Source: Acrasis kona
Taxonomy: Eukaryota > Heterolobosea > Eutetramitea > Acrasida > Acrasidae
Length of the DNA: 64,000 bases
NCBI GenBank assembly: GCA_026419775.2
Contig: JAOPGA020000144.1
Span: 1-64,000 of the forward strand
Direction: 5' to 3'
The stretch's first letter is position 1, and each line of letters opens with the position of its first letter. Under the pieces are notes generated by a model, which did not search any database, was not told where the DNA came from, and saw only the letters and a program-made list of their open reading frames with translations. Position numbers and translations under genes: made by a program. Below are positions 1-10,755 of this stretch, one piece after another.

Positions 1-310
1 TATTTATGTGTGTGTGTGTGTATTTATGTGTATCACGATTACTAGTTTTTGTTTATTGAGTTATGAAACTTTTAAATTTCTGTTCATAGTGTGGATTTCT
101 CAAAATGTATTTATATGAATGTGGTTTCGTTTCTTTGAAGATAAATCTTTGTTTGTCTATTAGTATGATAGATAATAATGTTAATTTTTTAAGAAATGTT
201 AACTTTCGGTAATGTAAGTGTAATTTTGTTAGTAGAGGTTTAATTAGTAGTCTATGATGTAGGATAATGATTAACATCTTTACAGTTGCGATTTTTTTAA
301 TGAAAAAACA

Positions 311-443
311 GGTTCGTATCCCTGATTTTCAGGTTATTGGTTCGTATCCCAATAGCCTTTTAAGCATACTAGTTCGTATCCCAGTAGCCTCTGTACAGGT
401 TCTTATCCCTGACAGGCCTAAACAGGTTCTTATCCCTGATAGG
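311..443. repeat. Imperfect tandem repeat, five copies
   Basis: Five copies of a unit with core GGTTC(G/T)TATCCC begin at 311, 339, 371, 398 and 425, so the spacing is 27-32 bp. The last two copies share the longest identity, reading on into TGA(C/T)AGG. The short open frame across them is a by-product of the repeat. A TG-dinucleotide run lies at about 9-22. I see no gene in 1-737; this is upstream DNA of the PDI gene. Confidence 0.75.
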
Positions 444-737
444 ACGCAGTGTGTTATTAGTCATGTATGATGTCTTGTATACTACGATGTATGGTTGACT
501 TCATTTCCCCGTTACAACAATTGCCCAAAGGAATTGATGAACGGAAACTAAAAAATACATAAACTTTACCTCATAAGAGATTTAATGTTGTCGTCATCTG
601 CTTCAGCACCATAGAGATCTAGGAGTAATCATAGGTTGAGTTGCACGAATCAATGTCACAATTGTTATAACATCTCTTACTTTTGATGGATCATTATGGT
701 TGATTTGCTCAACCTGCGATCAAAATAATATTTAAAA

Positions 738-2271
738 ATGAAGTTAGTGGCCATCGTTCTACTTGCCGCAATACTTGCCTTTTGCAACGCTAAAGTCGTG
801 GAGTTGGATAACTCCAATTTCGATACTTCATTGAGCAGCAATCCCTACACATTGGTTATGTTTTATGCACCATGTATGCATTTTTGAATTTTATTTTTTT
901 AATATTCTAAGGGTGTGGACACTGCAAAAAACTACACCCAGAGTTTGAAGCTCTCGCGGACAGTCTTAAAGAAGCAAAAAACGTCACTATTGCCACTCTT
1001 GATTGTGACAAAGATCAAAACAAGGCACTTGCCGAACGCTATGAGATCCAAGGATTCCCAACCGTCAAATTATTCAAAGGAGGTGAAGTTTACAGGGATT
1101 ATGAGGGAGATCGTACAAAGGACGCCATTCTTAACTGGGTAAACAAGAAGACTGGGCCAGTCGCAAAGATCATTGCCTCTGTTGAAGAGTTGAAAGACTT
1201 CTTGTCAAAGACAAAAGAATCCGCAACAACCGCAGTTGTTGGATTCTTCTCCAACAAAGACTCTGAATCATATAAAACTTTTTTGAAGAACGCTGCAGAT
1301 GCCTCGCTAGAGGACTTCTCAATTGCCGAAGTAGTTGGTCTTGGTGACAAGGTCAAAGAATACTTAACCGACTCCAAGGATGAAGCTGTATCAGTCTTCC
1401 GTCATTTTGCCGACGAAGCAGTACATACCTTTGATTATTCAAATCTTGTCAATTTCACTCGTCGTCACGGATATCCTCTAGTTGACGAACTTTCTGGTAA
1501 ATCATTCCAAAGATTTGTAAACAAGAACCTACCAATTGCCATTCTTTTTGTTGATCCAGAACAAGACAACAAGGAAGTGATCAAAGGCTTGACACCAACT
1601 GCTGAGTCATTGTTAGATAAAGTTGCATTCGCTTACAGCGACGGAAAGACCTACGGAGAGCAGTTGACACTTATGGGTGGAGATTCCAACTCCCTACCAG
1701 CACTTGCCTTGATGAAGTTGGACAAGAAGCAAAACTATCCATTCTTTGGAGATGTCAACAACTCTGAAGAGATCACACAATGGGCCAACGAGATTTTATC
1801 AGGAAAGGTTGAACCATACTTGAGGTCCGGACCCATCCCAGAGACAAATGATGAACCAGTCAAGGTAGTCGTAGGAAAGACATACGAAAGCATCGTTCTT
1901 GATCCCACCAAGGATGTATTGCTTGAGTTCTACGCTCCATGGTAAGAAAAAATCATGTATTTTCGTTAACACTGAACAGGTGTGGTCACTGCAAGTCATT
2001 AGAACCAAAATACAACAAGTTGGCACAAAGCTTAAGTCACGTTGAGAACTTGGTCATTGCAAAGATTGACGCAACCGAAAATGACACACCAGTGAGTGTT
2101 GAGGGTTTCCCTACTTTGATCCTGTTCCCAGCCACTGACAAGTTAAGTCCCATCACATATGAAGGTGCAAGGACTCCCAAAGACATTTTGAGATTCTTGA
2201 AGAAGAACGCAACGGTCAGCAAGGATAACATTAAGCCACTACAAAAGAGCGAACAAAAAGACGAATTATAA
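738..2271 (+). CDS. Protein disulfide isomerase (PDI), ER lumen
   Basis: Oxidises and rearranges disulfide bonds of secretory proteins in the ER lumen. Exons 738-873, 912-1941 and 1980-2271 give 485 residues. A hydrophobic signal peptide ends near FCNA. Thioredoxin domain a carries APWCGHCKKL (cysteines near residues 47 and 50), two redox-inactive thioredoxin-like domains follow, and domain a' carries a second APWCGHCK (near 390-393). The C-terminus is KDEL, the ER retrieval signal. Length and a-b-b'-a' order match classical PDI. Both introns (38 bp each) fall inside the Trp codon just before CGHC, in phase 1 and phase 2. The closing splice model keeps frame throughout. Confidence 0.95.
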
Positions 2272-2281
2272 AACATTTTTT

Positions 2282-3103
2282 TTAATCTTGATCGTTTTCT
2301 TTTGGTTCTTTTACTTCCAAATCCTCTCCGTATTGAATTGCATTATCGATAGTGCTCAAACAAAATTCTATACTAGATTCGTCCTCAATGTTTAACGGAA
2401 CATATGCAACCATACTGTATTGTGAAATGATGTTTCCAATCTCTTGGTTAAGTCGGGAATATTTTTGTGTTATGGCCGTTCCTCTAGACATTCTCTTATC
2501 TAATTGGTAAACCAAGTCATCAATGTCTGGTATTAGGTACTCCTCCTCTAGTTTAGTCCTCTGCTGGTCGTCTAAAATGTCGCACTTTGTTAGGACGTTA
2601 ATGTGAGGCATTTCAAATTGAACCATTGCACTTAAGCACATCATTGTACCAGAAATGAACTTTGCTGGATCATCAACAAATTGTACATCAACACAATACA
2701 CTCCACAAACCTGATATCCTAATCTTTGTAATTCTTGTGTGAAAATTTTCATAACGGGTACGTGTGAATACAACTCGATTTGTCCGGGACAGTCGAAAAT
2801 CAAATAATCGTCGTTGTAGTCCTTGATTTGTTCTGCGAGCCATTCATCTAAATTTTCAATTAAATACTCCATGCAATACACAAGTCCTCCATTAGGGCCC
2901 ATTTCTAATTCTTCCATGACATCCTCTAGTGTAACAAGATCCCTAATATCGAAACTAACATTATAGTGGAATGTATCTGCAGCAGGGTCTAGATTAACAA
3001 CGTGCAGGGTCCTTTTTAATGAGTCGCAATGATCTTGTATTGTTTTGCAGTATGTGCTTTTTCCACACCCCGCAGGGCCCATTACTAGTTGTGCATGCTT
3101 CAT
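2282..3103 (-). CDS. GPN3: GPN-loop GTPase 3
   Basis: GPN GTPases help assemble and import RNA polymerase II. The 273-residue intronless protein begins MKHAQLVMGPAGCGKST (P-loop, residues about 9-17) and continues VVNLDPAAD. The diagnostic GPN triplet is at residues 69-71 within MGPNGG, followed by DCPGQIELY (G3) and LTKCD (G4). YAQLVMGPAG-type starts and DDYLIFDCPGQIE separate GPN3 from GPN1 and GPN2. It lies tail to tail with the PDI gene, 10 bp apart, and head to head with the transporter at 3137. Confidence 0.93.
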   Translation of the reverse strand: MKHAQLVMGPAGCGKSTYCKTIQDHCDSLKRTLHVVNLDPAADTFHYNVSFDIRDLVTLEDVMEELEMGPNGGLVYCMEYLIENLDEWLAEQIKDYNDDYLIFDCPGQIELYSHVPVMKIFTQELQRLGYQVCGVYCVDVQFVDDPAKFISGTMMCLSAMVQFEMPHINVLTKCDILDDQQRTKLEEEYLIPDIDDLVYQLDKRMSRGTAITQKYSRLNQEIGNIISQYSMVAYVPLNIEDESSIEFCLSTIDNAIQYGEDLEVKEPKENDQD

Positions 3104-3136
3104 GTTGACGTTTTGTAATTAAATTCAATTACAAAA
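3104..3136. promoter_or_regulatory. 33-bp bidirectional promoter
   Basis: Only 33 bp separate the GPN3 and transporter start codons, so this must hold both 5' leaders and any promoter core unless transcription starts inside the neighbour. It contains a perfect 10-bp inverted repeat, TTTTGTAATT then AATTACAAAA, around AAATTC. The half-site AATTACAA recurs directly before other starts in the window. Confidence 0.6.
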
Positions 3137-4522
3137 ATGGAACACGACATTGAGCTGAACATGGTCGCGTCCAACGACAACGATGATAGGGCCATTGAAG
3201 TAGAAGCCTCCAATATCCCAGACGACAACCTTAAAGAAAAGTTTATTCTATACAGGAGGAGGTGGCTCGTGCTCGCCGTTTTCTCACTGCTGTCAATGTC
3301 AAACGGAATGGTTTGGATTACGTTCTCTCCTATTGCAACACTTTCTGAAAAATACTATGGTGTTGATGTGCAGTGGATTAATGCCCTTTCCATGGTTTAC
3401 ATGATTGTGTTCATACCAGGTTCCCCTATTGGAAGTTTTGTGCTGGATAAGTTTGGAATGAGAGTAGGAGTAGGGTTTGGAGCCGTGCTAAATACTCTTG
3501 GAGTATGGGTTCGTGTATTAGGATGCTTAACGGACGGACTGTTTTCCCTCGTATTCCTTGGACAGACATTGTGTGCAGTAGCACAGTGCTTTTTGTTATC
3601 CACACCTCCTAAATTGGCGAGTAGTTGGTTCTCAGATAATGAGCAGTCCAAGAGTGTCGCCATTGGTTCTTTGTTCAATTGGTTAGGTGTAGCTATTGGT
3701 TTCTTTTTATCTTCTTTAATTGTGAAACAAAATCCTGATATGATAAAACTACTCATCATCCATTCTATTATATGTACAGTCACTGGATTACTGGCTGTTG
3801 TTTGTTTCAGAAACAGACCACCCACCCCACCTTCCTCTTCCGCAAATGACGCTGCAATTGAGGAAGAAAAGATAGCCAGCGCGCCAAGTGTGAAGCATAC
3901 TTGGAAGACTCGATTGTTGTCGTTAGGTGTCTACCTGAAACCTCTTCAAAGTAAAAGTTTCATTTTACTTGTTTTTGGATTTGGTTCTTCTCAAGGGATG
4001 TTCTATGCTATATCTACCGTCTTAGATCAATTACTGAAGGAGCATCCTTATCAAAATGAGGTTGGTTATATTGGCGTTGTTATGACATTGGCAGGGATTG
4101 TAGGTGCAATGTTGTTCAGTGTTTTAGCAGATGCAACAGGACGATATGTTTTAGTTCTAAAATTAAGCTTTATCGGTCTTATTATATCGTTCTTGCTTTT
4201 TACTCTGATACTTCAATTCGATGCGTTATTAAGCATCAAACCTCTGATCTACATCGGTGGTGCAATTTTGGGGATCATGGCCACAAGTAATTTGACACTA
4301 AGTCTAGATGTTGGAGTTGGAGCAGTACATCCAGTTCCAGAGGCCACATCCGCTGCATATCTCTTAAATTCAGCACAGGCTTTTGGGATATTATTCATAA
4401 TCATGATCGGTGAACTAGTTAAAAGAAGTAGAGTTTTATCATTATGGTTGGGATTTGGAATAACTGCAGTGTTCTCCTGCCTTGTTATGTTCTTTAATGC
4501 TAAAATAAACAGGAGCGGCTGA
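3137..4522 (+). CDS. Major facilitator transporter, SLC49/FLVCR-like
   Basis: An intronless 461-residue membrane protein with about twelve hydrophobic helices. After an acidic N-terminal tail it reads YRRRWLVLAVFSLLSMSNG, typical of the SLC49 family (FLVCR, DIRC2), whose members carry haem, choline or other small solutes. A typical MFS loop motif, DKFGMRVG, follows helix 2, and a polar central loop (about residues 225-255) splits the two six-helix halves. The substrate cannot be read from sequence. The plasma or organelle membrane is likely. Confidence 0.85.
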   Translation: MEHDIELNMVASNDNDDRAIEVEASNIPDDNLKEKFILYRRRWLVLAVFSLLSMSNGMVWITFSPIATLSEKYYGVDVQWINALSMVYMIVFIPGSPIGSFVLDKFGMRVGVGFGAVLNTLGVWVRVLGCLTDGLFSLVFLGQTLCAVAQCFLLSTPPKLASSWFSDNEQSKSVAIGSLFNWLGVAIGFFLSSLIVKQNPDMIKLLIIHSIICTVTGLLAVVCFRNRPPTPPSSSANDAAIEEEKIASAPSVKHTWKTRLLSLGVYLKPLQSKSFILLVFGFGSSQGMFYAISTVLDQLLKEHPYQNEVGYIGVVMTLAGIVGAMLFSVLADATGRYVLVLKLSFIGLIISFLLFTLILQFDALLSIKPLIYIGGAILGIMATSNLTLSLDVGVGAVHPVPEATSAAYLLNSAQAFGILFIIMIGELVKRSRVLSLWLGFGITAVFSCLVMFFNAKINRSG

Positions 4523-4773
4523 GTTTACTGTTCGTCTTTTGGAACAAATCTTTGGAACTCAACTTTTAAATACATTTTTCACTTTTATATAATAAATTCT
4601 TGATCATCACTAACATTGTCTGTTGTTTTTTATTGTGCGTATTGTTCGCGGATCTTGATTTCTTTTGTCCAAAGATCAGGTTGAGTTAGGGTGCTTGTAA
4701 TTATTGAATCTATCATTCCTGGACAAGCCGAGACTGTCGCTCATAGAGTGTTTTGGTTTGAACCAAATTAAAA

Positions 4774-6110
4774 ATGGAACAGCACTATGACATACAAAGT
4801 AATGACCCCGCACAAAACAAGTATGTAGCAACCGTGTATTTGTCAGAGGAGGTTATGGATACACTGTTAATGAATCCAAATGACATTTCCATTACACAAG
4901 TCAACGTAATAATAGAACCATTTAAAAAATTAGACTTACATTTTTATTTTAGCCTGGCACATATTCTCTGAATGTGAATCAAGAACAGTATACATTTAAA
5001 GACTACAGCGAAGATAATCTAGACTTTTACCGCCTCGATAGAGACACTGGAGTTTTGGCTCAAGTTGGAATTGTACAAAAAAAACTCATGATGAATAATA
5101 GTAAAATCAATGATAAATTAAAAGAGACTGTCAAAAAGAAGACGGTAGATTTTAACCGAAAGGACTCCACCACTAGAATGTTAGGAGACACATCTGTATC
5201 AAAAGTGAAGAGGACGACTACAAAGAAACCCAAAATCACCACTAAAACACCATCCGTAAGTAATCATGTCCCAGACAAGCCACACTTTTCGTAAGTTGAT
5301 TCACACGTTAATAATGTATTCATTCATATTAGAACAAACGTCAAGGACATTGTTTCTGCCAAAAACTCTTCCATCACTGCCACCGCCACCCCAGAGGCAG
5401 CCACAAAGAAGAGAAAGAAAAGTGAGTCATCAAGTGCATCAAAAAAGAAAAAGAAGGAAACTGAGGAGGACACTTTGGAAGCCGATCTCATCAACACCAT
5501 AACAAGTAGTTCTGCTGATAACACCTCCAAGAATAATGATGAAGATGACGACGCAACTGATTTTCTTGACAACCTTGAGGTCACAGTATCGTCTAATCAG
5601 CCAGCACCTTCTACGAATGGATCCAAGAAGGCCACACCTTTGGAATCACCCACACCAACGATACCTTTGCTTGTCGTCAAGACCATGACGGAAGAGGATC
5701 CATCGCTGAACCCTTCAAGGCGCAACATTAATTTTGATAAAAAAGAACCAGGTAACATATTTAACACATGATACTAACCCTTTGTAGAACTTAAAAATCG
5801 TGAGATTAGAGACATTCATGAGTACAACACCATCAAGGAGGAATATCGGAATAAATACGAAACGTATGTTTTGTTGGATAAGAAGTTAACCGACAACAAT
5901 GAACTATTTAACAAGTTGACCAACGAGTATAATGAAGCAGTGACTGGAGTTGATAAGTTACGTGCAGCTGATAACATTAGAAAGTTGTTTATTGCGAGGC
6001 AGGAAGAGATTAGAACTTTTAACCATTTGTTTAAGATATTACATGAAGAGCTTGCACAAATTAAAAAGTTAGCGGCTAATTTTGTAAACAGTAAAAAACA
6101 ACAACTTTAG
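4774..6110 (+). CDS. ELL: RNA polymerase II elongation factor ELL
   Basis: Exons 4774-4905, 4953-5290, 5333-5751 and 5788-6110 join in frame to 403 residues; introns are 47, 42 and 36 bp, the last with TACTAAC. The N-terminal part has the ELL-type PGTYSLNVNQEQYTF segment. The middle is low-complexity, Lys-, Ser- and Thr-rich. The C-terminal ~105 residues match the occludin/ELL homology domain: REIRDIHEYNTIKEEYRNKY, then a helical stretch ending in HEELAQIKKLAANF. ELL suppresses polymerase pausing within the super elongation complex and the little elongation complex. Exon 1 is short but phase and branch site are consistent. Confidence 0.85.
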
Positions 6111-6120
6111 CACTAAATGT

Positions 6121-7413
6121 TTATTCTTGTTTTAACTTTTCCATGTGTTCTTCGAATTGTAACTGTCTATCCACAACTTCTTTCAGACTCTGTCTGCTGG
6201 GATCAAGTTGTTTTATTACCAAGACCTGCTCTTCTATTTGTTCTTTAATGTCGTCGGCTTGTCCTGGGAACACTGATCCAACCGTACACAATGCATCCAC
6301 ATAACTTACTCTGTATTCCAGTTCTTTTGGAAAACCTTCAATGAGTGTTTTGTAATGGTCAAGTCCACCAGCATATTGTTTCATTTCAATGAGTGCTTTG
6401 GCCAGCATGTATCGAGGTATCTCAACGTTTGGTTTATCGCGGACTAACTTTTCCAAATCAAGAACAGAATCACGGATCTCTCCCATTGCATTAAACATCA
6501 TTCCTCTTCTATAGATTGCTTCGCTCTGGTCGGGTGCAGCTTGGACGCTTCTATTAATGTAATCTATGGCCTTATTCTTCCATTCCAAATCTCTACTATC
6601 AAGATAAAGTTCCAAACTACTTTTAGCAAGGCAAAATAAAACAAAGTGATGATTCTCGTGAGGTTGTTCAGACTTGACAATATCTTTAAACATTGATAAA
6701 GCTTCTTCTCTTCTTTTCATTGCTTGTAGAAATGATGCCCTGGCGAACAAAGGTATAATGAGACGATCTTTATCCACAAAGTTTAGGCAAATGTCCAAAT
6801 ATGATATTGCTTCTTCTTTCTGGTTCCATCTGTAAAAGGATAAAAGACTGCCAATGTAGTAAGTTCTCCAGTCGTTGGACATGACATCAGACATGGCTTG
6901 AAACAATGTCTCATGATCTTCGTTTAGTGTGATGTCGCTACTAGTAATGTCTTGGTCCTCGAGCAGTCGAATGTGGTTTTTTATGGTGGGAATTTGACCA
7001 GGGCATTTGGATAGATACTCTGTGTAGTCTAATGACGATTTGTTTGCCACTTTGGAGAGGCGCTCGGAAAGTATTAGGGCCTCGTCATATTTTTTGAGTT
7101 TGCACATCGAACTTATCAGCTTGACAACTGCGAATAATGACAATGTGTCCTTGGGTTTGTTTTCGACAATATACACGTATGATTTTATGCATTCGTCGAT
7201 ATTTCCATTTATTCCGTGATAGAGTAACAGATCCATATGGGCTTCCAAAGGTCGTTTGTTTAATTTATCACCTGATCTGTTAAATGTTAAATTTAGAGCG
7301 TCATTTGAAAGGAGGGATGTGTCGGCCTTGAACAAGTTAGTATGGTGGCCATGGTGGGTAAATCTTTTGTTTACCAGCACCATTCTACCCAGCCTTCCAA
7401 AAGTCCTTAACAT
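6121..7413 (-). CDS. TPR-repeat protein, probably mitochondrial
   Basis: A single-exon protein of 430 residues. The N-terminus MLRTFGRLGRMVLVNKR is basic and free of acids, as in a mitochondrial presequence. Residues about 60-400 form degenerate helical pairs of TPR type, for example AIDYINRSVQAAPDQSEAIY and DSVLDLEKLVRDKPNVEIP. No enzyme motif is visible, so an adaptor or assembly role is inferred. It is convergent with ELL, 10 bp apart. Confidence 0.7.
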   Translation of the reverse strand: MLRTFGRLGRMVLVNKRFTHHGHHTNLFKADTSLLSNDALNLTFNRSGDKLNKRPLEAHMDLLLYHGINGNIDECIKSYVYIVENKPKDTLSLFAVVKLISSMCKLKKYDEALILSERLSKVANKSSLDYTEYLSKCPGQIPTIKNHIRLLEDQDITSSDITLNEDHETLFQAMSDVMSNDWRTYYIGSLLSFYRWNQKEEAISYLDICLNFVDKDRLIIPLFARASFLQAMKRREEALSMFKDIVKSEQPHENHHFVLFCLAKSSLELYLDSRDLEWKNKAIDYINRSVQAAPDQSEAIYRRGMMFNAMGEIRDSVLDLEKLVRDKPNVEIPRYMLAKALIEMKQYAGGLDHYKTLIEGFPKELEYRVSYVDALCTVGSVFPGQADDIKEQIEEQVLVIKQLDPSRQSLKEVVDRQLQFEEHMEKLKQE

Positions 7414-7470
7414 GAAACTATCGTTTTTACAATCATTTTGATCAACCTGTTTTTAAGTGAAATTGACATC

Positions 7471-8970
7471 ATGAAGAGGACATTGGAGAATGATGGGTCA
7501 AGTAGCAATTTAGACAACAAGAGATTCAAAATTAATATTGACCACGAGCAGGAATTGGTAGAAAAAGAGTTGATGGAGTTGGAGGAGGTGTCTGAACAAG
7601 GAATGAATAAAATCTCAAAAGCCAAAGTACAAGAAAAAAGAGAAATTGATGCAAAAATACTAAAGCAGACACAAGAGTTTGAAGAGAAAGCACTAAGGCA
7701 ATCAGAAGAATTTGAAGCACAAGTAAGAAAAGACGATGAAGAAATTGAGACGAAAAAGGAGGAAATAAAAAAACAAAAAGTATACTCACACGTTGCTAAA
7801 AGCTTGTCAGGAAAGAACAGAATAAAATTAGACATTGGCGGCAAGATTTATGTAACCTCAATAAGCACATTGACAAGTCAAAAAAGCAGTTTCTTCACTG
7901 ATATGTTTAGCGAACAAACGCAAACAAAACCAGAACAAGACGGAAGTTACTTTATAGACAGAGAAGCTGGTGATTTTGATATTATACTTAACAGACTTCG
8001 AGGAGAAGATGTCAGTAAAAGAATTAATAAATTAGATGAGAAAAGAAAAGAAAAGTTGAAAAATGATGTCGATTTTTATCTTTTAAAAAACACATTCGTT
8101 AGATATTTCCCAAGACAATTCAAAGATGTATGCGACGTCACGATAAGTGACAATGTAGGGAAGTTCTTACAACTACAAGATGGAAGAATAGCTTATTTAT
8201 GTAAATCCACCAACTCAATTAAGGTGTGGGACGGGAAGGAGGAAAAGACGTTGATTGCAGATGGTTGTGAAAAGACCACTACCATGACACAGCTGCAAGA
8301 TGGAACGTTAGCTGGTAATTATCTAGGTCTAATTAAAATATGGGACCTTAGTAATGGAAGATGTATTATGACCTTATCTGATCTTGACCTTGGTTACGTC
8401 AGTTCCATCATTCAATTACAAGACGGTAGAATAGCAAGTGGAGGCTATGACATTGAGATATGGGATAAAAGTAGTGGACAATGTGTTATGACATTAACTG
8501 GTCATGAAGGATGCATCAATTCAATTATACAACTACAAGATGGTAGAATAGCAAGTGCAGGTGTTGATAAAACTATAAAAGTATGGGACACTAATAGTAA
8601 AAGTTGCGTTCTGACATTAGTTGGACATGTTGCATCAATCTATTCAATAATACAACTGCAAGACGGTAGGATAGCCAGCGGAAGCTTTGAAGCAATAAAG
8701 ATATGGGACATTAATAATGGCGAATGCGTCATGACATTGATATTAGGTCACGAACACGCCTATTCAGTTATACAACTACATGACGGTAGAATAGCCAGTG
8801 GAGGCGATTCTGAAAATAAAGGTATAAGAATATGGGACGTGAACACCGAACAATGCGTATCATGTATTGGTGGAGAATCTCCTGTGAATCAAGTTACTCA
8901 ACTCCAAGATGGTAGATTAGCATGTAGAGAATTAAATCGAAAGGGATATTTTCTTAAGATTTTGAGTTGA
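7471..8970 (+). CDS. T1/BTB (KCTD-type) plus WD40 repeat protein
   Basis: The first ATG in frame is 7471, giving 499 residues. Residues about 25-105 are a charged coiled coil. Then comes a potassium-channel tetramerisation (T1/BTB_2) domain, KLDIGGKIYVTSISTL through DRDAGDFDI-like text, ending near YLLKNTFV. The rest is about seven blades of an unusual WD40 type in which each unit reads IIQLQDGRIASG...IKIWD. KCTD proteins often bridge substrates to cullin-3, so a ubiquitin ligase adaptor is likely, not proven. The head-to-head neighbour starts 57 bp away. Confidence 0.8.
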   Translation: MKRTLENDGSSSNLDNKRFKINIDHEQELVEKELMELEEVSEQGMNKISKAKVQEKREIDAKILKQTQEFEEKALRQSEEFEAQVRKDDEEIETKKEEIKKQKVYSHVAKSLSGKNRIKLDIGGKIYVTSISTLTSQKSSFFTDMFSEQTQTKPEQDGSYFIDREAGDFDIILNRLRGEDVSKRINKLDEKRKEKLKNDVDFYLLKNTFVRYFPRQFKDVCDVTISDNVGKFLQLQDGRIAYLCKSTNSIKVWDGKEEKTLIADGCEKTTTMTQLQDGTLAGNYLGLIKIWDLSNGRCIMTLSDLDLGYVSSIIQLQDGRIASGGYDIEIWDKSSGQCVMTLTGHEGCINSIIQLQDGRIASAGVDKTIKVWDTNSKSCVLTLVGHVASIYSIIQLQDGRIASGSFEAIKIWDINNGECVMTLILGHEHAYSVIQLHDGRIASGGDSENKGIRIWDVNTEQCVSCIGGESPVNQVTQLQDGRLACRELNRKGYFLKILS

Positions 8971-9178
8971 GAAGGGACTCTAATAAATTTTCTTTGGTAG
9001 TAATGTGTATTGTTTTAGATTTATTATCGATCAACACTAGTTACTTGCTTGAGGCTAGCATGATTTCTCTGTGACTGAAAGTGCTTTTTTTAAAATGCAC
9101 TTTGACTATAATTTTGTAATAAAGTAATGGTAGTTCTTCAAGTGTTCCATGTTCGTTTTGAGTCCATAGATTCAGAAA

Positions 9179-10704
9179 ATGAACTTAAGCGAAGGTAAGC
9201 TTCCTTTATGTTACGACCCAAATAATCTATAGATATTGCATTTTGGCGGACGTTAGACGCCTTTACTTATCATGATATAATCGAGTTACAGAGATTAAAG
9301 CTTCAAATCTCTTCCCCCGACCTCAAATTACTTATAGAAAGGGATATTTCACGAGCGCGCACTAGGATGGTAAATAGACTTTTGAACAAAAACGACGAAA
9401 ATTCCAGGAAGACCAAAGTAGTCGAGGTGGAAACACTAGTAGACGACGAAGACGAATACATTGATAAATACAAGAAAAGCATTAAACACGTTCAAGAAGC
9501 CCTACCACACATTACCAACGACTTGGTGGTTGATGCAGTAATTAGGTGCTCTGGACGAGAGGAGGCCGCAATAGAGGGTCTGCTCGGCGGCGAAATGCCC
9601 GCAAGGCCAGCAATGAAGAAGAAAACTGTCAAGGTGACCAAAAAGATTATCGAATCGAGCAGAGAACTGCATACCACACTAGATCTACATGATGTGTCAC
9701 AAAGTAGAAACCAATTACTAACCAAAGCCATCGATAGAGAACAAACGGTGTTAAACGAGCTCATCGAAGAATCCTCTCGTCTCTCCAAGGTCATTGATGA
9801 GAATCGAATTCTCGTCAAATCTAATGTAAACATTGACCAAGATTCTTCTCAGGGCAATAATAAAATATATATTAGAGGAGAACAAGAGGCTATTGAAAGG
9901 AATGAATTCAGACAATTCACTTTCAGGCCAGAAAGAACATTTTCTAATAATGCTTCGCATATCCATTTCCGAGTGGCCGAGTCACAGCTGTATCGCTTCA
10001 TTAAAACATCATCCGTGGTCAACGAAGTCAAGTACATTGTTTCTCCCAACCTCATTAGAAACTTTGAACTAAAGAGATATGAGGTGGCTCATTTTTATGG
10101 TAAACATGTGAAAAGTGTGAAGCCTTACTTGATGTATGCGAGCGTTGATGTTGATGAAAATAATATAAAATGGATCTGTGAAAACAATGTGAGAGCAGCG
10201 CATAATCGCCCCGTTACCTTTAGTTATGACCCCGCTTTTATTTCGGAGGATATTGAAAAGAAAAAAAATAAAGGTAGAATGATTATGTGTTTGGTGTTAT
10301 GTCCTGGAGATGAAATTAAAAGTGGCTGTTGTAAAGTATATGACTCAAAATGTGTTCTTCCTTTTTATATTGTTTCATATAGCAAGATCGTGCAAGTCGG
10401 CGCGCCTGTTAAAGAAGGAATTGATGAAGATTGGAGGAATGTTGAAAAGAACGCTAAAGCGGATAAGTTTATGGACGATTGTATGAAATTTTATGTTCAC
10501 ACACTTGCCAACAGAGATCCAAATCAATCCATACATTATGCAGACATTTTATATAAAGAAGAGGAAGTAGTTGCTGATGATGTTGGATCTGATTTTGAGT
10601 TTGTCGTAGATGAGGATGAGGATTTGGAAGAATCAGAAGTAATTGATGTTGATGGATATGAAAGTGATCAAATTTCTGTTGAAGAGATTAGTGATGATGA
10701 ATAA
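9179..10704 (+). CDS. CUE domain plus divergent PARP-like (ART) protein
   Basis: The frame upstream of the ATG at 9367 stays open and coding-like back to an acceptor at 9232. A 38-bp intron (9195-9232) then joins a 16-bp exon starting MNLSE at 9179, giving 495 residues. Residues about 85-125 look like a ubiquitin-binding CUE domain (ALPHITNDLVVDAVIR through AIEGLLGG). Residues about 250-390 resemble a PARP/ART fold: VKYIVSPNLIRNFELKR, KPYLMYASVDVDENNIKWI in the place of the LFHGT signature, and CCKVYDSKCVLPFYIVSY like the PARP end motif. The NAD-binding His-Gly pair is not present, so activity is doubtful. The C-terminal tail is acidic. Confidence 0.55.
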
Positions 10705-10755
10705 ATTGTATTTTTCCACTGGTTGAGCAAGTGTCTTACAATTGTGAAAAGTTTC

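Noticed and set aside
1-40. TG-rich start as a telomere
   Set aside because: Short TG dinucleotide run only; no repeated G-rich telomere unit.
311-443. CRISPR array
   Set aside because: Only a 12-bp core repeats, spacing varies and the setting is eukaryotic.
7438-7470. Start of the T1-WD40 protein at 7438
   Set aside because: It would use TTG; the ATG at 7471 is the plausible start. The same reasoning was used at 10723, 39059 and 54697.
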